Of a stretch of 64,000 nucleotides of DNA, positions 40,551-49,408 are shown piece by piece. A program made the translations under genes and the position numbers. Under the pieces are notes generated by a model, which worked only from the letters and a program-made list of their open reading frames with translations, was not told the DNA's origin and made no database searches. Origin of the DNA: Streptomyces litmocidini (lineage in GTDB: Bacteria; Actinomycetota; Actinomycetes; Streptomycetales; Streptomycetaceae); contig NZ_BMTQ01000004.1 in NCBI RefSeq assembly GCF_014649755.1, forward strand, positions 434,001 through 498,000. Direction: 5' to 3'. Numbering within the stretch: position 1 is the first letter of the stretch; every line of letters starts with the position of its first letter.

Positions 40551-41840
40551 CTAGCGGGCCTCGACCGGGACGAAGTCGCGGAGGACCTCACCCGTGTAGA
40601 TCTGGCGCGGGCGGCCGATGCGGGAACCCGGCTCCTTGATCATCTCGTGCCACTGGGCGATCCAGCCGGGAAGGCGGCCGAGCGCGAAGAGCACGGTGAA
40701 CATCTCGGTCGGGAAGCCCATCGCGCGGTAGATGAGGCCCGTGTAGAAGTCCACGTTCGGGTAGAGGTTGCGCGAGACGAAGTACTCGTCGGAGAGCGCG
40801 TGCTCCTCCAGCTTGAGCGCGATGTCGAGCAGCTCGTCGGACTTGCCGAGGGCCGAGAGGACATCGTGCGCCGCTGCCTTGATGATCTTGGCGCGCGGGT
40901 CGAAGGACTTGTACACCCGGTGGCCGAAGCCCATCAGGCGGACGCCGTCCTCCTTGTTCTTCACCTTGCGGATGAAGGAGTCGACATCGCCGCCGTTGGC
41001 CTGGATGCCCTCCAGCATCTCCAGGACCGACTGGTTGGCGCCGCCGTGCAGCGGACCCCACAGGGCCGAGATGCCGGCGGAGATCGAGGCGAACATGTTC
41101 GCCTGCGAGGAGCCGACCAGGCGCACGGTGGAGGTGGAGCAGTTCTGCTCGTGGTCCGCGTGCAGGATCAGCAGCTTGTCGAGCGCGGAGACGACGACCG
41201 GGTCGAGGTCGTACTCCTGCGCGGGGACCGAGAAGGTCATGCGCAGGAAGTTCTCGACGTAGCCGAGGTCGTTGCGCGGGTAGACGAACGGGTGACCGAT
41301 CGACTTCTTGTACGCGTACGCCGCGATCGTCGGAAGCTTGGCGAGCAGCCGGATCGTGGAGAGGTGGCGCTGCTGCTCGTCGAACGGGTTGTGGCTGTCC
41401 TGGTAGAAGGTGGACAGCGCGGAGACCACCGAGGACAGCATCGCCATCGGGTGGGCGTCCCGCGGGAAGCCGCGGAAGAAGTTCTTGACGTCCTCGTGGA
41501 CCAGCGTGTGCTGCGTGATCTCGTTCTTGAAGGTCGACAGCTCGTCGACCTTGGGCAGCTCACCGTTGATCAGCAGGTACGCCACCTCAAGGAAGGTGGA
41601 GCGCTCCGCCAGCTGCTCGATGGGGTAGCCGCGGTACCGCAGAATGCCCTGCTCACCGTCGAGGTAGGTGATGGCGGATTTATAGGCGGCGGTGTTGCCG
41701 TATCCGCTGTCCAGGGTGACCAGACCGGTCTGGGCTCGGAGTTTGCCGATGTCGAAGCCCTTGTCGCCGACGGTGCTCTCGACCACCGGGTAGGTGTATT
41801 CACCGTCCGCGTACCGCAGTACTACAGAGTTGTCGCTCAC
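40551..41840 (-). CDS. gltA: Citrate synthase
   Basis: A 429-residue type II hexameric-family citrate synthase condensing oxaloacetate and acetyl-CoA. 'ILRYRGYPIEQLAERSTFLEVAYLLI', 'LHADHEQNCSTSTVRLVGSSQANMF', 'GPLHGGANQSVLEML', 'LMGFGHRVYKSFDPRA' and 'FALGRLPGWIAQWHEM' carry the catalytic His, His and Asp residues. I use GTG 41840 ('VSDNSVVLRYADGEYTYPVVE'), preceded by GAGGGATGAC; the frame is open to 41897 but without family similarity. Followed by the hairpins at 40410-40505. Confidence 0.95.
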   Translation of the reverse strand: MSDNSVVLRYADGEYTYPVVESTVGDKGFDIGKLRAQTGLVTLDSGYGNTAAYKSAITYLDGEQGILRYRGYPIEQLAERSTFLEVAYLLINGELPKVDELSTFKNEITQHTLVHEDVKNFFRGFPRDAHPMAMLSSVVSALSTFYQDSHNPFDEQQRHLSTIRLLAKLPTIAAYAYKKSIGHPFVYPRNDLGYVENFLRMTFSVPAQEYDLDPVVVSALDKLLILHADHEQNCSTSTVRLVGSSQANMFASISAGISALWGPLHGGANQSVLEMLEGIQANGGDVDSFIRKVKNKEDGVRLMGFGHRVYKSFDPRAKIIKAAAHDVLSALGKSDELLDIALKLEEHALSDEYFVSRNLYPNVDFYTGLIYRAMGFPTEMFTVLFALGRLPGWIAQWHEMIKEPGSRIGRPRQIYTGEVLRDFVPVEAR

Positions 41841-42019
41841 GTCATCCCTCACCGACGTAGTGCCTCTTCTTCGAGGTGCCCTGACTGTCTCTACCATCCC
41901 CCATTTGGCTCAGGAGAGTGCACTCGGGGTCGCTCATTGGGCCATTCGGCGGCACTCAGTGCCGCCAACCTTCATATCCTGCCCCCTTCGCCCCGGTTCC
42001 GGTAGCCCTCCGTGATCTT

Positions 42020-44245
42020 TCACACGAGGGCGTCCCCTGTGAGGCGATGGGCCAGTGCGGTAAAGCGCCTGCCCGCCGAGACCGTACGGACCGCCTGGGC
42101 GATCGCCCGGCGGGATCCGACCAGGACGACCAGCTTCCGGGCCCGGGTCACGGCCGTGTAGAGCAGGTTCCGCTGGAGCATCATCCAGGCGCTCATGGTG
42201 ACCGGAATCACCACCGCCGGATACTCGCTGCCCTGCGAACGGTGGATGGTGACCGCGTACGCGTGGGCGAGTTCGTCCAGCTCGTCGAAGTCGTACGGCA
42301 CCTCCTCGTCCTCGTCCGTCCGCACGGTCAGCCGCTGCTCGACGGCGTCCAGGGCCGTGACGACGCCGACCGTACCGTTGAAGACCCCGTTGGCCCCCTT
42401 CTCATAGTTGTTCCGAATCTGGGTCACCTTGTCGCCGACCCGGAAGACCCGGCCGCCGAACCGCTTCTCCGGCAGGTCCGGACGGGCCGGGGTGATCGCC
42501 TGCTGGAGCAGGCCGTTCAGCGCGCCCGCGCCCGCCGGGCCCCGGTGCATGGGGGCGAGGACCTGGACGTCCCGGCGCGGGTCCAGGCCGAACTTGGCCG
42601 GAATGCGCCGGGCCGCGACGTCCACGGCGACCCGGGCGGCGTCCTCCGTCTCCTCCTCGGCGAAGAGGAAGAAGTCCGGCAGGCCCTGGGTCTGCGGCGG
42701 GGTGCCCGAGTTGATCCGGTGCGCGTTGACCACCACCCCGGACTGCTGGGCCTGCCGGAAGATCCGGGTCAGCCGCACCGCCGGCACGGGGCTGCCCGGG
42801 GAGAGCAGATCGCCGAGGACCTCGCCCGCGCCGACCGACGGCAGCTGGTCGACGTCCCCCACCAGCAGCAGATGGGCACCCGGCGCCACGGCCTTGACCA
42901 GCTTGTTCGCCAGGAGCAGGTCGAGCATGGAGGCCTCGTCGACGACGATCAGATCGGCGTCGAGCGGCCGGTCCCGGTCGTAGGCCGCGTCCCCGCCCGG
43001 CTTCAGCTCCAGGAGCCGGTGCACGGTGGAGGCCTCGGCGCCGGTCAGCTCGGCGAGCCGCTTGGCGGCCCGCCCGGTGGGGGCGGCGAGCACGACCTTG
43101 GCCCTCTTGGCGCGGGCCAGCTCCACGATCGAGCGGACCGTGAAGGACTTCCCGCAGCCGGGACCGCCGGTGAGCACGGCGACCTTGCGGGTGAGGGCGA
43201 GCCGCACGGCCTCCTCCTGCTCGGGCGCCAGCGACGCCCCCGTCCGGTCGGCGAGCCAGGCCAGCGCCTTGTCCCAGGCCACGTCCCGGAAGGCCGGCAT
43301 CCGGTCCTCCTCGGTCCGCAGGAGCCGCCGGAGCTGACCGGCGAGGGACAGCTCGGCCCGGTGGAAGGGGATCAGGTACACGGCCGTGACGGGCGTCCCC
43401 TCGGGGCCGGGCACGACCTCCCGCACGACCCCTTCGGGATCCTCGGCGAGCTCGCCGAGGCACTCGATGACGAGTCCGGTGTCGACCTGCAGCAGCTTGA
43501 CGGCGTCCGCGATGAGCCGCTCCTCGGGAAGGAAGCAGTGCCCCTGGTCGCTGGACTGCGACAGGGCGTACTGCAGGCCCGCCTTCACCCGGTCGGGGCT
43601 GTCGTGCGGGATGCCGACGGCCTGGGCGATCCGGTCGGCGGTGAGGAAGCCGATGCCCCACACGTCGGCGGCGAGGCGGTAGGGCTGGTTCCTCACGACC
43701 GAGATCGACGCGTCCCCGTACTTCTTGTAGATCCGCACGGCGATGGAGGTCGAGACGCCGACGCCCTGGAGGAAGACCATCACCTCCTTGATCGCCTTCT
43801 GCTCCTCCCAGGCCGCGGTGATGTTCTTGGTCCGCTTGGGCCCGAGCCCGGGGACCTCGATCAGGCGCGCGGGGGCCTCTTCGAGGATGTCGAGGGTGTC
43901 GAGCCCGAAGTGCTGCGTGATGCGGTCGGCGAAGACCGGGCCGATGCCCTTGATCAGACCGGAGCCGAGGTAGCGCCGGATGCCCTGGATGGTGGCGGGC
44001 AGGACGGTCGTGTAGTTGTCGACGGTGAACTGCTTGCCGTACTGCGGATGCGACCCCCAGCGGCCCTCCATCCGCAGCGACTCCCCCGGCTGCGCGCCGA
44101 GCAGCGCCCCGACCACCGTGAGCAGGTCCCCGGCGCCCCGCCCGGTGTCGACCCGGGCGACCGTGTACCCGCTCTCCTCGTTGGCGTAGGTGATCCGCTC
44201 CAGGACACCTTCGACCACTGCCGGCCCGCGGCCCTCGTTGGACAT
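42020..44245 (-). CDS. recD2: RecD-like ATP-dependent DNA helicase
   Basis: A 741-residue SF1B helicase of the RecD2 type. The N-terminal OB-like region begins 'VVEGVLERITYANEESGYTVARV'; helix-hairpin-helix motifs surround 'GSGLIKGIGPVFADRI' and 'VPGLGPKRTKNI'. The motor has 'TGGPGCGKSFTVR' (about residue 355), 'LAAPTGRAAKRL', 'VVDEASMLD' and C-terminal 'AVTIHRSQGSEYPAVVIP'. RecD2 unwinds DNA 5'-3' and supports replication-fork repair independently of RecBC. ATG at 44245. No partner gene is nearby. Confidence 0.93.
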   Translation of the reverse strand: MSNEGRGPAVVEGVLERITYANEESGYTVARVDTGRGAGDLLTVVGALLGAQPGESLRMEGRWGSHPQYGKQFTVDNYTTVLPATIQGIRRYLGSGLIKGIGPVFADRITQHFGLDTLDILEEAPARLIEVPGLGPKRTKNITAAWEEQKAIKEVMVFLQGVGVSTSIAVRIYKKYGDASISVVRNQPYRLAADVWGIGFLTADRIAQAVGIPHDSPDRVKAGLQYALSQSSDQGHCFLPEERLIADAVKLLQVDTGLVIECLGELAEDPEGVVREVVPGPEGTPVTAVYLIPFHRAELSLAGQLRRLLRTEEDRMPAFRDVAWDKALAWLADRTGASLAPEQEEAVRLALTRKVAVLTGGPGCGKSFTVRSIVELARAKRAKVVLAAPTGRAAKRLAELTGAEASTVHRLLELKPGGDAAYDRDRPLDADLIVVDEASMLDLLLANKLVKAVAPGAHLLLVGDVDQLPSVGAGEVLGDLLSPGSPVPAVRLTRIFRQAQQSGVVVNAHRINSGTPPQTQGLPDFFLFAEEETEDAARVAVDVAARRIPAKFGLDPRRDVQVLAPMHRGPAGAGALNGLLQQAITPARPDLPEKRFGGRVFRVGDKVTQIRNNYEKGANGVFNGTVGVVTALDAVEQRLTVRTDEDEEVPYDFDELDELAHAYAVTIHRSQGSEYPAVVIPVTMSAWMMLQRNLLYTAVTRARKLVVLVGSRRAIAQAVRTVSAGRRFTALAHRLTGDALV

Positions 44246-44533
44246 GTCTCGACGGTAGCGAAGGGGTCGGACATCGTGCGACGGGCTCCGGAATGGCGTT
44301 GTTCCGCCACACGGCGCGCGGCGGTCGTCCCGTTCGGTGACGACCGCCGCGCGAACGCGCTGATGATCCCCGGAAAGTGCGCAGGGACGCCTTCGTCAAG
44401 ACAGCTGCGCCTGCCACCCGCCTGTCCTGATTCGTCCTTCAAGGCGTCCCGGGCCGCCGGAACGATGGACATGCCTTCGGGCGGCGGTCACGACCGGGCC
44501 GTCGACGTCACCGACGTGAGGGGAAACAAGGGC

Positions 44534-45007
44534 ATGAAGTGGATCAAGAGCCTGGCCATGACGGGCGCGGCCGTGGTGCTGACCGCCGGCCAACTGCTGG
44601 CCGGCACCGCGTCGGCCGCGCCCGCGGCCGGCCGGGCGGACGGCCTCCAGCAGAAGGTCGACGCCTATCTAGCGAGCCACCCCGGTGAGCGTCAGCTCGC
44701 CGAGGGCAAGGCGACCATGCCCGGCGGGTCCGTCACCTTCTCCGCCACCGGCACCGCCGACGCCGCCGCCATCAGCTGCGGCTACGGGCACCTGTGCATC
44801 CAGGACGGCAACGGCAGCCGCTGGGACTACTACTACTGCGGTTACTACGACTTCTCCGGTGTCGGCGACGGGTACTTCAACAACAACCAGACCTCGGGCA
44901 CCGTCGCGAGGTTCTACAACAGCGACGGCAGCCTCCGCTGGACCAGCAGGGCCCCGCAGAGCGGCACGGCGTCGTGGACGCCGGTGTACCACATCCGCCC
45001 CTGTTGA
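44534..45007 (+). CDS. Secreted peptidase-inhibitor I36-like protein
   Basis: A 157-residue exported protein. Signal peptide 'MKWIKSLAMTGAAVVLTAG' ends near 'ASA'; a propeptide-like helical stretch ('GLQQKVDAYLASHPGERQLAEGK') precedes a Cys-rich domain: 'ISCGYGHLCIQDGNGSRWDYYYC' region, 'FNNNQTSG', 'RFYNSDGSLRW', final Cys. This is the crystallin-like fold of the I36 family (SMI of Streptomyces inhibits metalloproteases) and of several streptomycete secreted small proteins. Inhibition is an inference. ATG at 44534. A 22-bp hairpin follows. Confidence 0.78.
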   Translation: MKWIKSLAMTGAAVVLTAGQLLAGTASAAPAAGRADGLQQKVDAYLASHPGERQLAEGKATMPGGSVTFSATGTADAAAISCGYGHLCIQDGNGSRWDYYYCGYYDFSGVGDGYFNNNQTSGTVARFYNSDGSLRWTSRAPQSGTASWTPVYHIRPC

Positions 45008-45022
45008 CCTCCCGGAGTCCGG

Positions 45023-45070
45023 CCGGACGGCGCTCCGCCTCCACGTCGGTGGAGGCGGAGCGCCGTCCGG
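45023..45070. terminator. Very strong bidirectional terminator
   Basis: Arms 45023-45044 and 45049-45070 are perfectly complementary over 22 bp with a GTCG loop. It separates the I36-like gene from the convergent isomerase gene ending at 45113. Confidence 0.88.
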
Positions 45071-45112
45071 TCCGGGGCTTTCCGAGGGCCGCCCGCGCCG
45101 GCCGGTGGCGCG

Positions 45113-45916
45113 TCACATCGCCAGGAACGCCTCCAGCGTCTCCTCCAGGACCTCCACGCCGTCCCTCGCCCACAGTTCGCCGTTGAAGAGCTCCACCTCG
45201 ACCGGGCCCGTGTAGCCGGCCTTCCCGACGAGGCCCGCCCAGGCGGCGAGGTCGATCGCTCCCGTGCCCAGCTGGCCCCGGCCGTCGAGGACGCCCGCCG
45301 GGAGCGGGGTGGTCCAGTCGGCGAGCTGGAAGGAGTGGATGCGGCCCGCCGCGCCCGCGCGCGCCACCGCCGCCGGGGCCCGGTCGTCCCACCAGAGGTG
45401 GTACGTGTCGACCGTGACGCCCACCTGGGAGGCGGGGAAGCGCTCCGCGATCTCCAGGGCCTGGTCCAGCGTCGAGACCGCGCACCGGTCGGAGGCGTAC
45501 ATCGGGTGCAGGGGCTCGATCGCCAGGCGGACGCCCCGCTCCCCCGCGTAGGGGGCCAGCACGCCGATCGCCTCGGCGATGCGGGCCCGGGCGGAGGGCA
45601 GGTCGGGGCAGGCCGGGGTGAGGCCGCCGGAGACCAGGACGAGGGTGTCGGTGCCGAGGGCGACGGCCTCGTCGACCGCCGCGCGGTTGTCCGGCTCCCA
45701 GCCGTCCGAGGTGAAGAAGCCGCCCCGGCAGAGGGTGGTGACGGCGAGCCCCGCGTCCCGCACGAGGGCGGCCGCGGCCTCCACCCCGTACTCCCGGACC
45801 GGTTCGCGCCACAGGCCCACGCCGGGGACACCGAGCCGGACGCACTCCCGCACGAGCTCGGGGAGGGCCAGCTGCTTCACCGTCATCTGGTTGAGGGAGA
45901 AGCGGTCGAGGTTCAC
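45113..45916 (-). CDS. Sugar phosphate isomerase/epimerase (AP-endonuclease-2-like TIM barrel)
   Basis: A 267-residue TIM barrel. 'VRECVRLGVPGVGLWREPV', 'VRLAIEPLHPMYASDRCAVST', 'VGVTVDTYHLWWDD', 'HSFQLADWTTPL' and 'GPVEVELFNGELW' carry the Glu, Asp, His metal ligands of the xylose-isomerase-like family. Substrate unknown. Third gene of an operon with the DUF993 and oxidoreductase genes; GTG start at 45916 overlaps the upstream stop by 4 bp. It most likely epimerises, isomerises or dehydrates a keto-sugar formed by the operon's oxidoreductase. Confidence 0.85.
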   Translation of the reverse strand: MNLDRFSLNQMTVKQLALPELVRECVRLGVPGVGLWREPVREYGVEAAAALVRDAGLAVTTLCRGGFFTSDGWEPDNRAAVDEAVALGTDTLVLVSGGLTPACPDLPSARARIAEAIGVLAPYAGERGVRLAIEPLHPMYASDRCAVSTLDQALEIAERFPASQVGVTVDTYHLWWDDRAPAAVARAGAAGRIHSFQLADWTTPLPAGVLDGRGQLGTGAIDLAAWAGLVGKAGYTGPVEVELFNGELWARDGVEVLEETLEAFLAM

Positions 45917-47064
45917 TGCGGGACTCCGTACACGGTGAGGAGCGAGCGCATCCGGGACTGGGCGCGGGCCGGGTCCGGGAACAGGCCGAGACCGTCCGCG
46001 AGTTCGTAGGCGCGGGCCAGGTGCGGGAGCGAGCGGGCGGACTGCAGGCCGCCGACCATCGTGAAGTGCTCCTGGTGGCCGGCCAGCCAGGCCAGGAACA
46101 CCACGCCCGTCTTGTAGAAGCGGGTGGGGGGCCGGAAGAGGTGCCGGGAGAGGGCGACGGTGGGGTCGAGCGCCTTGCGGAAGCCCGCGGCGTCACCGGT
46201 GTCGAGGATCCTGACCGCCTCGGCCGCCAGCGGGCCCAGCGGGTCGAAGACGCCGAGGAGGGCGTGGCTGAAGCCCTGCTCGTCGCCCGCGATCAGCTCC
46301 GGGTAGTGGAAGTCGTCGCCCGTGTAGCAGCGGACGCCTTCGGGGAGGCGGCGGCGCAGTTCGACCTCGCGCCGGGCGTCGAGGAGGGAGACCTTGATGC
46401 CGTCGACCTTGTCGGGGTGGGCCCCGATCACGTCGAGGAAGGTCTCGGTGGCCGCGTCCAGGTCGGCCGATCCCCAGTAGCCGTCGAGCGCCGGGTCGAA
46501 CATCGGGCCCAGCCAGTGCAGGATCACGGGTTCGCCCGCCTGGCGGAGGAGGTGGCCGTAGAGGTCGAGGTAGTCCTCGGGGCCGGTCGCGGCGGCGGCG
46601 AGGGCGCGGGAGGCCATGAGGACGGCCTGCGCGCCCGACTCCTCGACGACCGCGAGCTGTTCCTCGTACGCCGCGCGGATCTCCGCGAGCGTGCCGCCCG
46701 TGATCTGGTCGGTGCCGACGCCGCAGGCGATCCGGCCGCCGACCGCCCCGGCCTCGGCGGCGGACCGGCGGATCAGCTCGGCGGCGCCCGCCCAGTCGAG
46801 GCCCATCCCGCGCTGGGCGGTGTCCATGGCCTCGGCGACCCCGAGGCCGTGGGACCAGAGGTGGCGGCGGAAGGCGAGGGTGGCGTCCCAGTCGACGGCG
46901 GCCGGGGAGTCGGGGGTGGTGTCGGCGTACGGGTCGGCGACGACGTGCGCGGCGGAGAAGACCGTACGGGAGGTGGGGGGGCCGGCCGGGGAGAGCGCGA
47001 GCGGTTCGGTGCGGGGGGTGTACGCGCGCGTGGAGCCGTCCGGGAGCGGCAGGCGGAGGGTCAC
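45913..47064 (-). CDS. DUF993 / dihydrodipicolinate-synthase-like protein
   Basis: A 383-residue protein of the DUF993 family, which adopts an aldolase-type TIM barrel related to DapA. 'FSAAHVVADPYADTTPDSPAAVDWDAT', 'GLGVAEAMDTAQRGMGLDW', 'GVGTDQITGGTLAEI', 'GEPVILHWLGPMFDPALDGYWG' and 'DKVDGIKVSLLDARREVELRRRLP' are visible blocks; the Lys of 'GIKVSLLD' is a candidate Schiff-base residue. Likely cleaves or dehydrates a sugar-acid intermediate. Coupled at both ends: GTG 47064 overlaps the oxidoreductase stop by 4 bp. Confidence 0.82.
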   Translation of the reverse strand: MTLRLPLPDGSTRAYTPRTEPLALSPAGPPTSRTVFSAAHVVADPYADTTPDSPAAVDWDATLAFRRHLWSHGLGVAEAMDTAQRGMGLDWAGAAELIRRSAAEAGAVGGRIACGVGTDQITGGTLAEIRAAYEEQLAVVEESGAQAVLMASRALAAAATGPEDYLDLYGHLLRQAGEPVILHWLGPMFDPALDGYWGSADLDAATETFLDVIGAHPDKVDGIKVSLLDARREVELRRRLPEGVRCYTGDDFHYPELIAGDEQGFSHALLGVFDPLGPLAAEAVRILDTGDAAGFRKALDPTVALSRHLFRPPTRFYKTGVVFLAWLAGHQEHFTMVGGLQSARSLPHLARAYELADGLGLFPDPARAQSRMRSLLTVYGVPQ

Positions 47065-48212
47065 GGGGTCACCTCCGGGACCTCCAGGCGGCGGCCCTCG
47101 GCGGCGGACCTGAGGCCCAGTTCGGCGAGCTGGACGCCGCGGGCTCCGGCGAGGAGGTCCCAGTGGTACGGCTCGTCGAGGACGACGTGCCGGAGGAACA
47201 GCTCCCACTGGGCCTTGAAGCCGTTGTCGAACTCGGCGTTGTCGGGGACCTCCTGCCACTGGTCGCGGAAGGAGTGGGCCGCGGGGAGGTCGGGGTTCCA
47301 GACCGGCTTGGGGGTGAGGCTCCGGTGCTGGACGCGGCAGTCGCGCAGGCCCGCGACGGCGGAGCCGTGGGTGCCGTCGACCTGGAACTCGACGAGTTCG
47401 TCGCGGTGGACGCGGACCGCCCAGGAGGAGTTGATCTGGGCGACGGCGCCGCCCTCCAGCTGGAAGATGCCGTACGCGGCGTCGTCGGCGGTGGCCTCGT
47501 AGGGCTTGCCGTGCTCGTCCCAGCGGCGCGGGACGTGGGTGGCGACCTGGGCGGTGACGGAGGTGACCCGGCCGAAGAGCTCGTGGAGCACGTACTCCCA
47601 GTGGGGGAACATGTCGACGACGATGCCGCCGCCGTCCTCCGCGCGGTAGTTCCAGCTGGGGCGCTGGGCCTCCTGCCAGTCGCCCTCGAAGACCCAGTAG
47701 CCGAACTCGCCGCGCACGGACAGGATCTCGCCGAAGAAGCCGCCGTCGACGAGGCGCTTGAGCTTGAGCAGGCCGGGGAGGAACAGCTTGTCCTGGACGA
47801 CGCCGTGCTTGACGCCCTTCTCGGTGGCGAGGCGGGCGAGCCGGAGGGCGCCGGCGAGGTCGGTGGCGGTGGGCTTCTCGGCGTAGACGTGCTTGCCGGC
47901 GGTGATGGCCCTGGTGAGGGCGTCGACGCGGGCGGAGGTGACCTGGGCGTCGAAGTAGACGTCGACGGTGTCGTCGGCGAGGACGGCGTCGAGGTCGGTG
48001 GACCACTCGGTGAGGCCGTGGCGCTCGGCGAGGGCGCGCAGGGCGTGTTCGCGGCGGCCGACGAGGACGGGCTCGGGCCAGAGGGTCTCGCCGTTGCCGA
48101 GGTCGAGGCCGCCCTGTTCGCGCAGGGCGAGGATCGAGCGGACGAGGTGCTGGCGGTGGCCCATGCGCCCGGTGACGCCGTTCATGGCGATGCGGACTGT
48201 CCTGCGTGTCAC
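47061..48212 (-). CDS. Gfo/Idh/MocA-family oxidoreductase
   Basis: A 383-residue NAD(P)-dependent oxidoreductase. Start at GTG 48212 (AGAGGAA upstream): 'VTRRTVRIAMNGVTGRMGH' is the Rossmann loop. 'GKHVYAEKPTATDLAGA' is the family's E-K-P motif and 'GGGIVVDMFPHWEYVLHELFG' its catalytic-domain motif with His. It would oxidise or reduce a sugar or cyclitol hydroxyl. First gene of the three-gene operon, divergent from the LacI gene, with a LacI-type palindrome between them. Confidence 0.88.
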   Translation of the reverse strand: MTRRTVRIAMNGVTGRMGHRQHLVRSILALREQGGLDLGNGETLWPEPVLVGRREHALRALAERHGLTEWSTDLDAVLADDTVDVYFDAQVTSARVDALTRAITAGKHVYAEKPTATDLAGALRLARLATEKGVKHGVVQDKLFLPGLLKLKRLVDGGFFGEILSVRGEFGYWVFEGDWQEAQRPSWNYRAEDGGGIVVDMFPHWEYVLHELFGRVTSVTAQVATHVPRRWDEHGKPYEATADDAAYGIFQLEGGAVAQINSSWAVRVHRDELVEFQVDGTHGSAVAGLRDCRVQHRSLTPKPVWNPDLPAAHSFRDQWQEVPDNAEFDNGFKAQWELFLRHVVLDEPYHWDLLAGARGVQLAELGLRSAAEGRRLEVPEVTP

Positions 48213-48280
48213 GAAGGGTTCCTCTCCGAGGTGCTCCGCGCGGTCCGTCCGGATCCGCGGGGAAACCGGACCCAAGGATA

Positions 48281-48292
48281 GAAAGCGCTTTC
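48281..48292. promoter_or_regulatory. LacI-type operator
   Basis: GAAAGCGCTTTC is a perfect 12-bp palindrome with the central CG and AAA/TTT flanks typical of LacI-family sites. It lies between the divergent oxidoreductase (start 48212) and LacI (start 48355) genes and is probably bound by that LacI protein. Confidence 0.8.
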
Positions 48293-48354
48293 CATCGGAG
48301 GTGACGCTAGCCTGCCGACATCACCGCCGACAAGGCCCTGGAGGTACGCACGCG

Positions 48355-49401
48355 ATGACCGTCACCCTGGCGGACGTGGCCGCCCGCGCACGGGTCTCCC
48401 CCGCCACCGTCTCCCGCGTCCTGAACGGCAACTACCCCGTCGCCGAGGCGACCCGGGAGCGGGTGCTGAGGGCCGTGGACGAGCTCGACTACGTCCTCAA
48501 CGGCCCCGCGAGCGCCCTCGCCGCCGCCACCTCCGACCTGGTCGGCGTCCTCGTCAACGACATCGCCGACCCCTTCTTCGGGATCATGGCGAGCGCGGCG
48601 CAGAGCGCGATCGGGGAGAGCGCCACGGGGCGCGGCGGGGGCGAGAAGCTCGCCGTCGTCTGCAACACGGGCGGCTCCGCCGAACGCGAGCTGACCTACC
48701 TCACCCTGCTCCAGCGGCAGCGGGCCGCGGCCGTGATCCTCATGGGCGGCTCCCTGGAGGACCCGGAGCACCTCGCGGCGACGGCCGGCAAGCTGACGAA
48801 GCTGGCGGAGGCGGGGACCCGGGTCGTGCTGTGCGGGCGGCCGCCGACGCCGGGGGACGCGAGCGCGGCGGCGCTCGTCTTCGACAACCGCACCGGAGCG
48901 CGCCGCCTCACCGAGCACCTGCTCGGCCTCGGGCACCGGCGGATCGGCTACGTGGCGGGCCCGGCCGACCGCACCACCACCCGGCACCGCCTGGAGGGCC
49001 ACCGGGACGCGCTCGCGGCGGCCGGGGTCGCCGAGGGGCCGACGGTCCACGGGCCGTACGACCGCGCCTCCGGCCACGGGGCCGCGGCCGAGCTCCTCGC
49101 CCGCGACCCGCACCTCACGGCCGTCGTCGCGGCCAACGACACGGTGGCGCTGGGCGTCTGCGCGGCCCTGCGGGAGCGGGGGCTCTCCCTCCCCGGGGAC
49201 GTGTCGGTCGCGGGCTTCGACGACCTGCCGTTCTCGGTGGACGCGGTCCCGGCCCTCACGACCGTCCGCCTCCCGCTGCACGAGACGGGTGCCCGGGCGG
49301 GCCGTCTGGCGATGGGCGCGGAGGAGCCTCCGGCGGGGGGCGTGGAGAGGGTGCCGGGGGAGCTGGTGGTACGGGGGTCGACGGGGGCGCCTCGGGGGTA
49401 G
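48355..49401 (+). CDS. LacI-family transcriptional regulator
   Basis: A 348-residue repressor. N-terminal 'VTLADVAARARVSPATVSRVLNGNYPVAE' is the LacI helix-turn-helix plus hinge; the rest is a periplasmic-binding-protein-like sensor ('VGVLVNDIADPFFGIMA', 'LVFDNRTGARRLTEHLLGLGHRRIGYV', 'GDVSVAGFDDLPFS'). It probably represses the divergent carbohydrate operon until its sugar ligand appears. ATG at 48355 (GGAGG upstream at 48340). Confidence 0.92.
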   Translation: MTVTLADVAARARVSPATVSRVLNGNYPVAEATRERVLRAVDELDYVLNGPASALAAATSDLVGVLVNDIADPFFGIMASAAQSAIGESATGRGGGEKLAVVCNTGGSAERELTYLTLLQRQRAAAVILMGGSLEDPEHLAATAGKLTKLAEAGTRVVLCGRPPTPGDASAAALVFDNRTGARRLTEHLLGLGHRRIGYVAGPADRTTTRHRLEGHRDALAAAGVAEGPTVHGPYDRASGHGAAAELLARDPHLTAVVAANDTVALGVCAALRERGLSLPGDVSVAGFDDLPFSVDAVPALTTVRLPLHETGARAGRLAMGAEEPPAGGVERVPGELVVRGSTGAPRG

Positions 49402-49408
49402 GCGGCCG

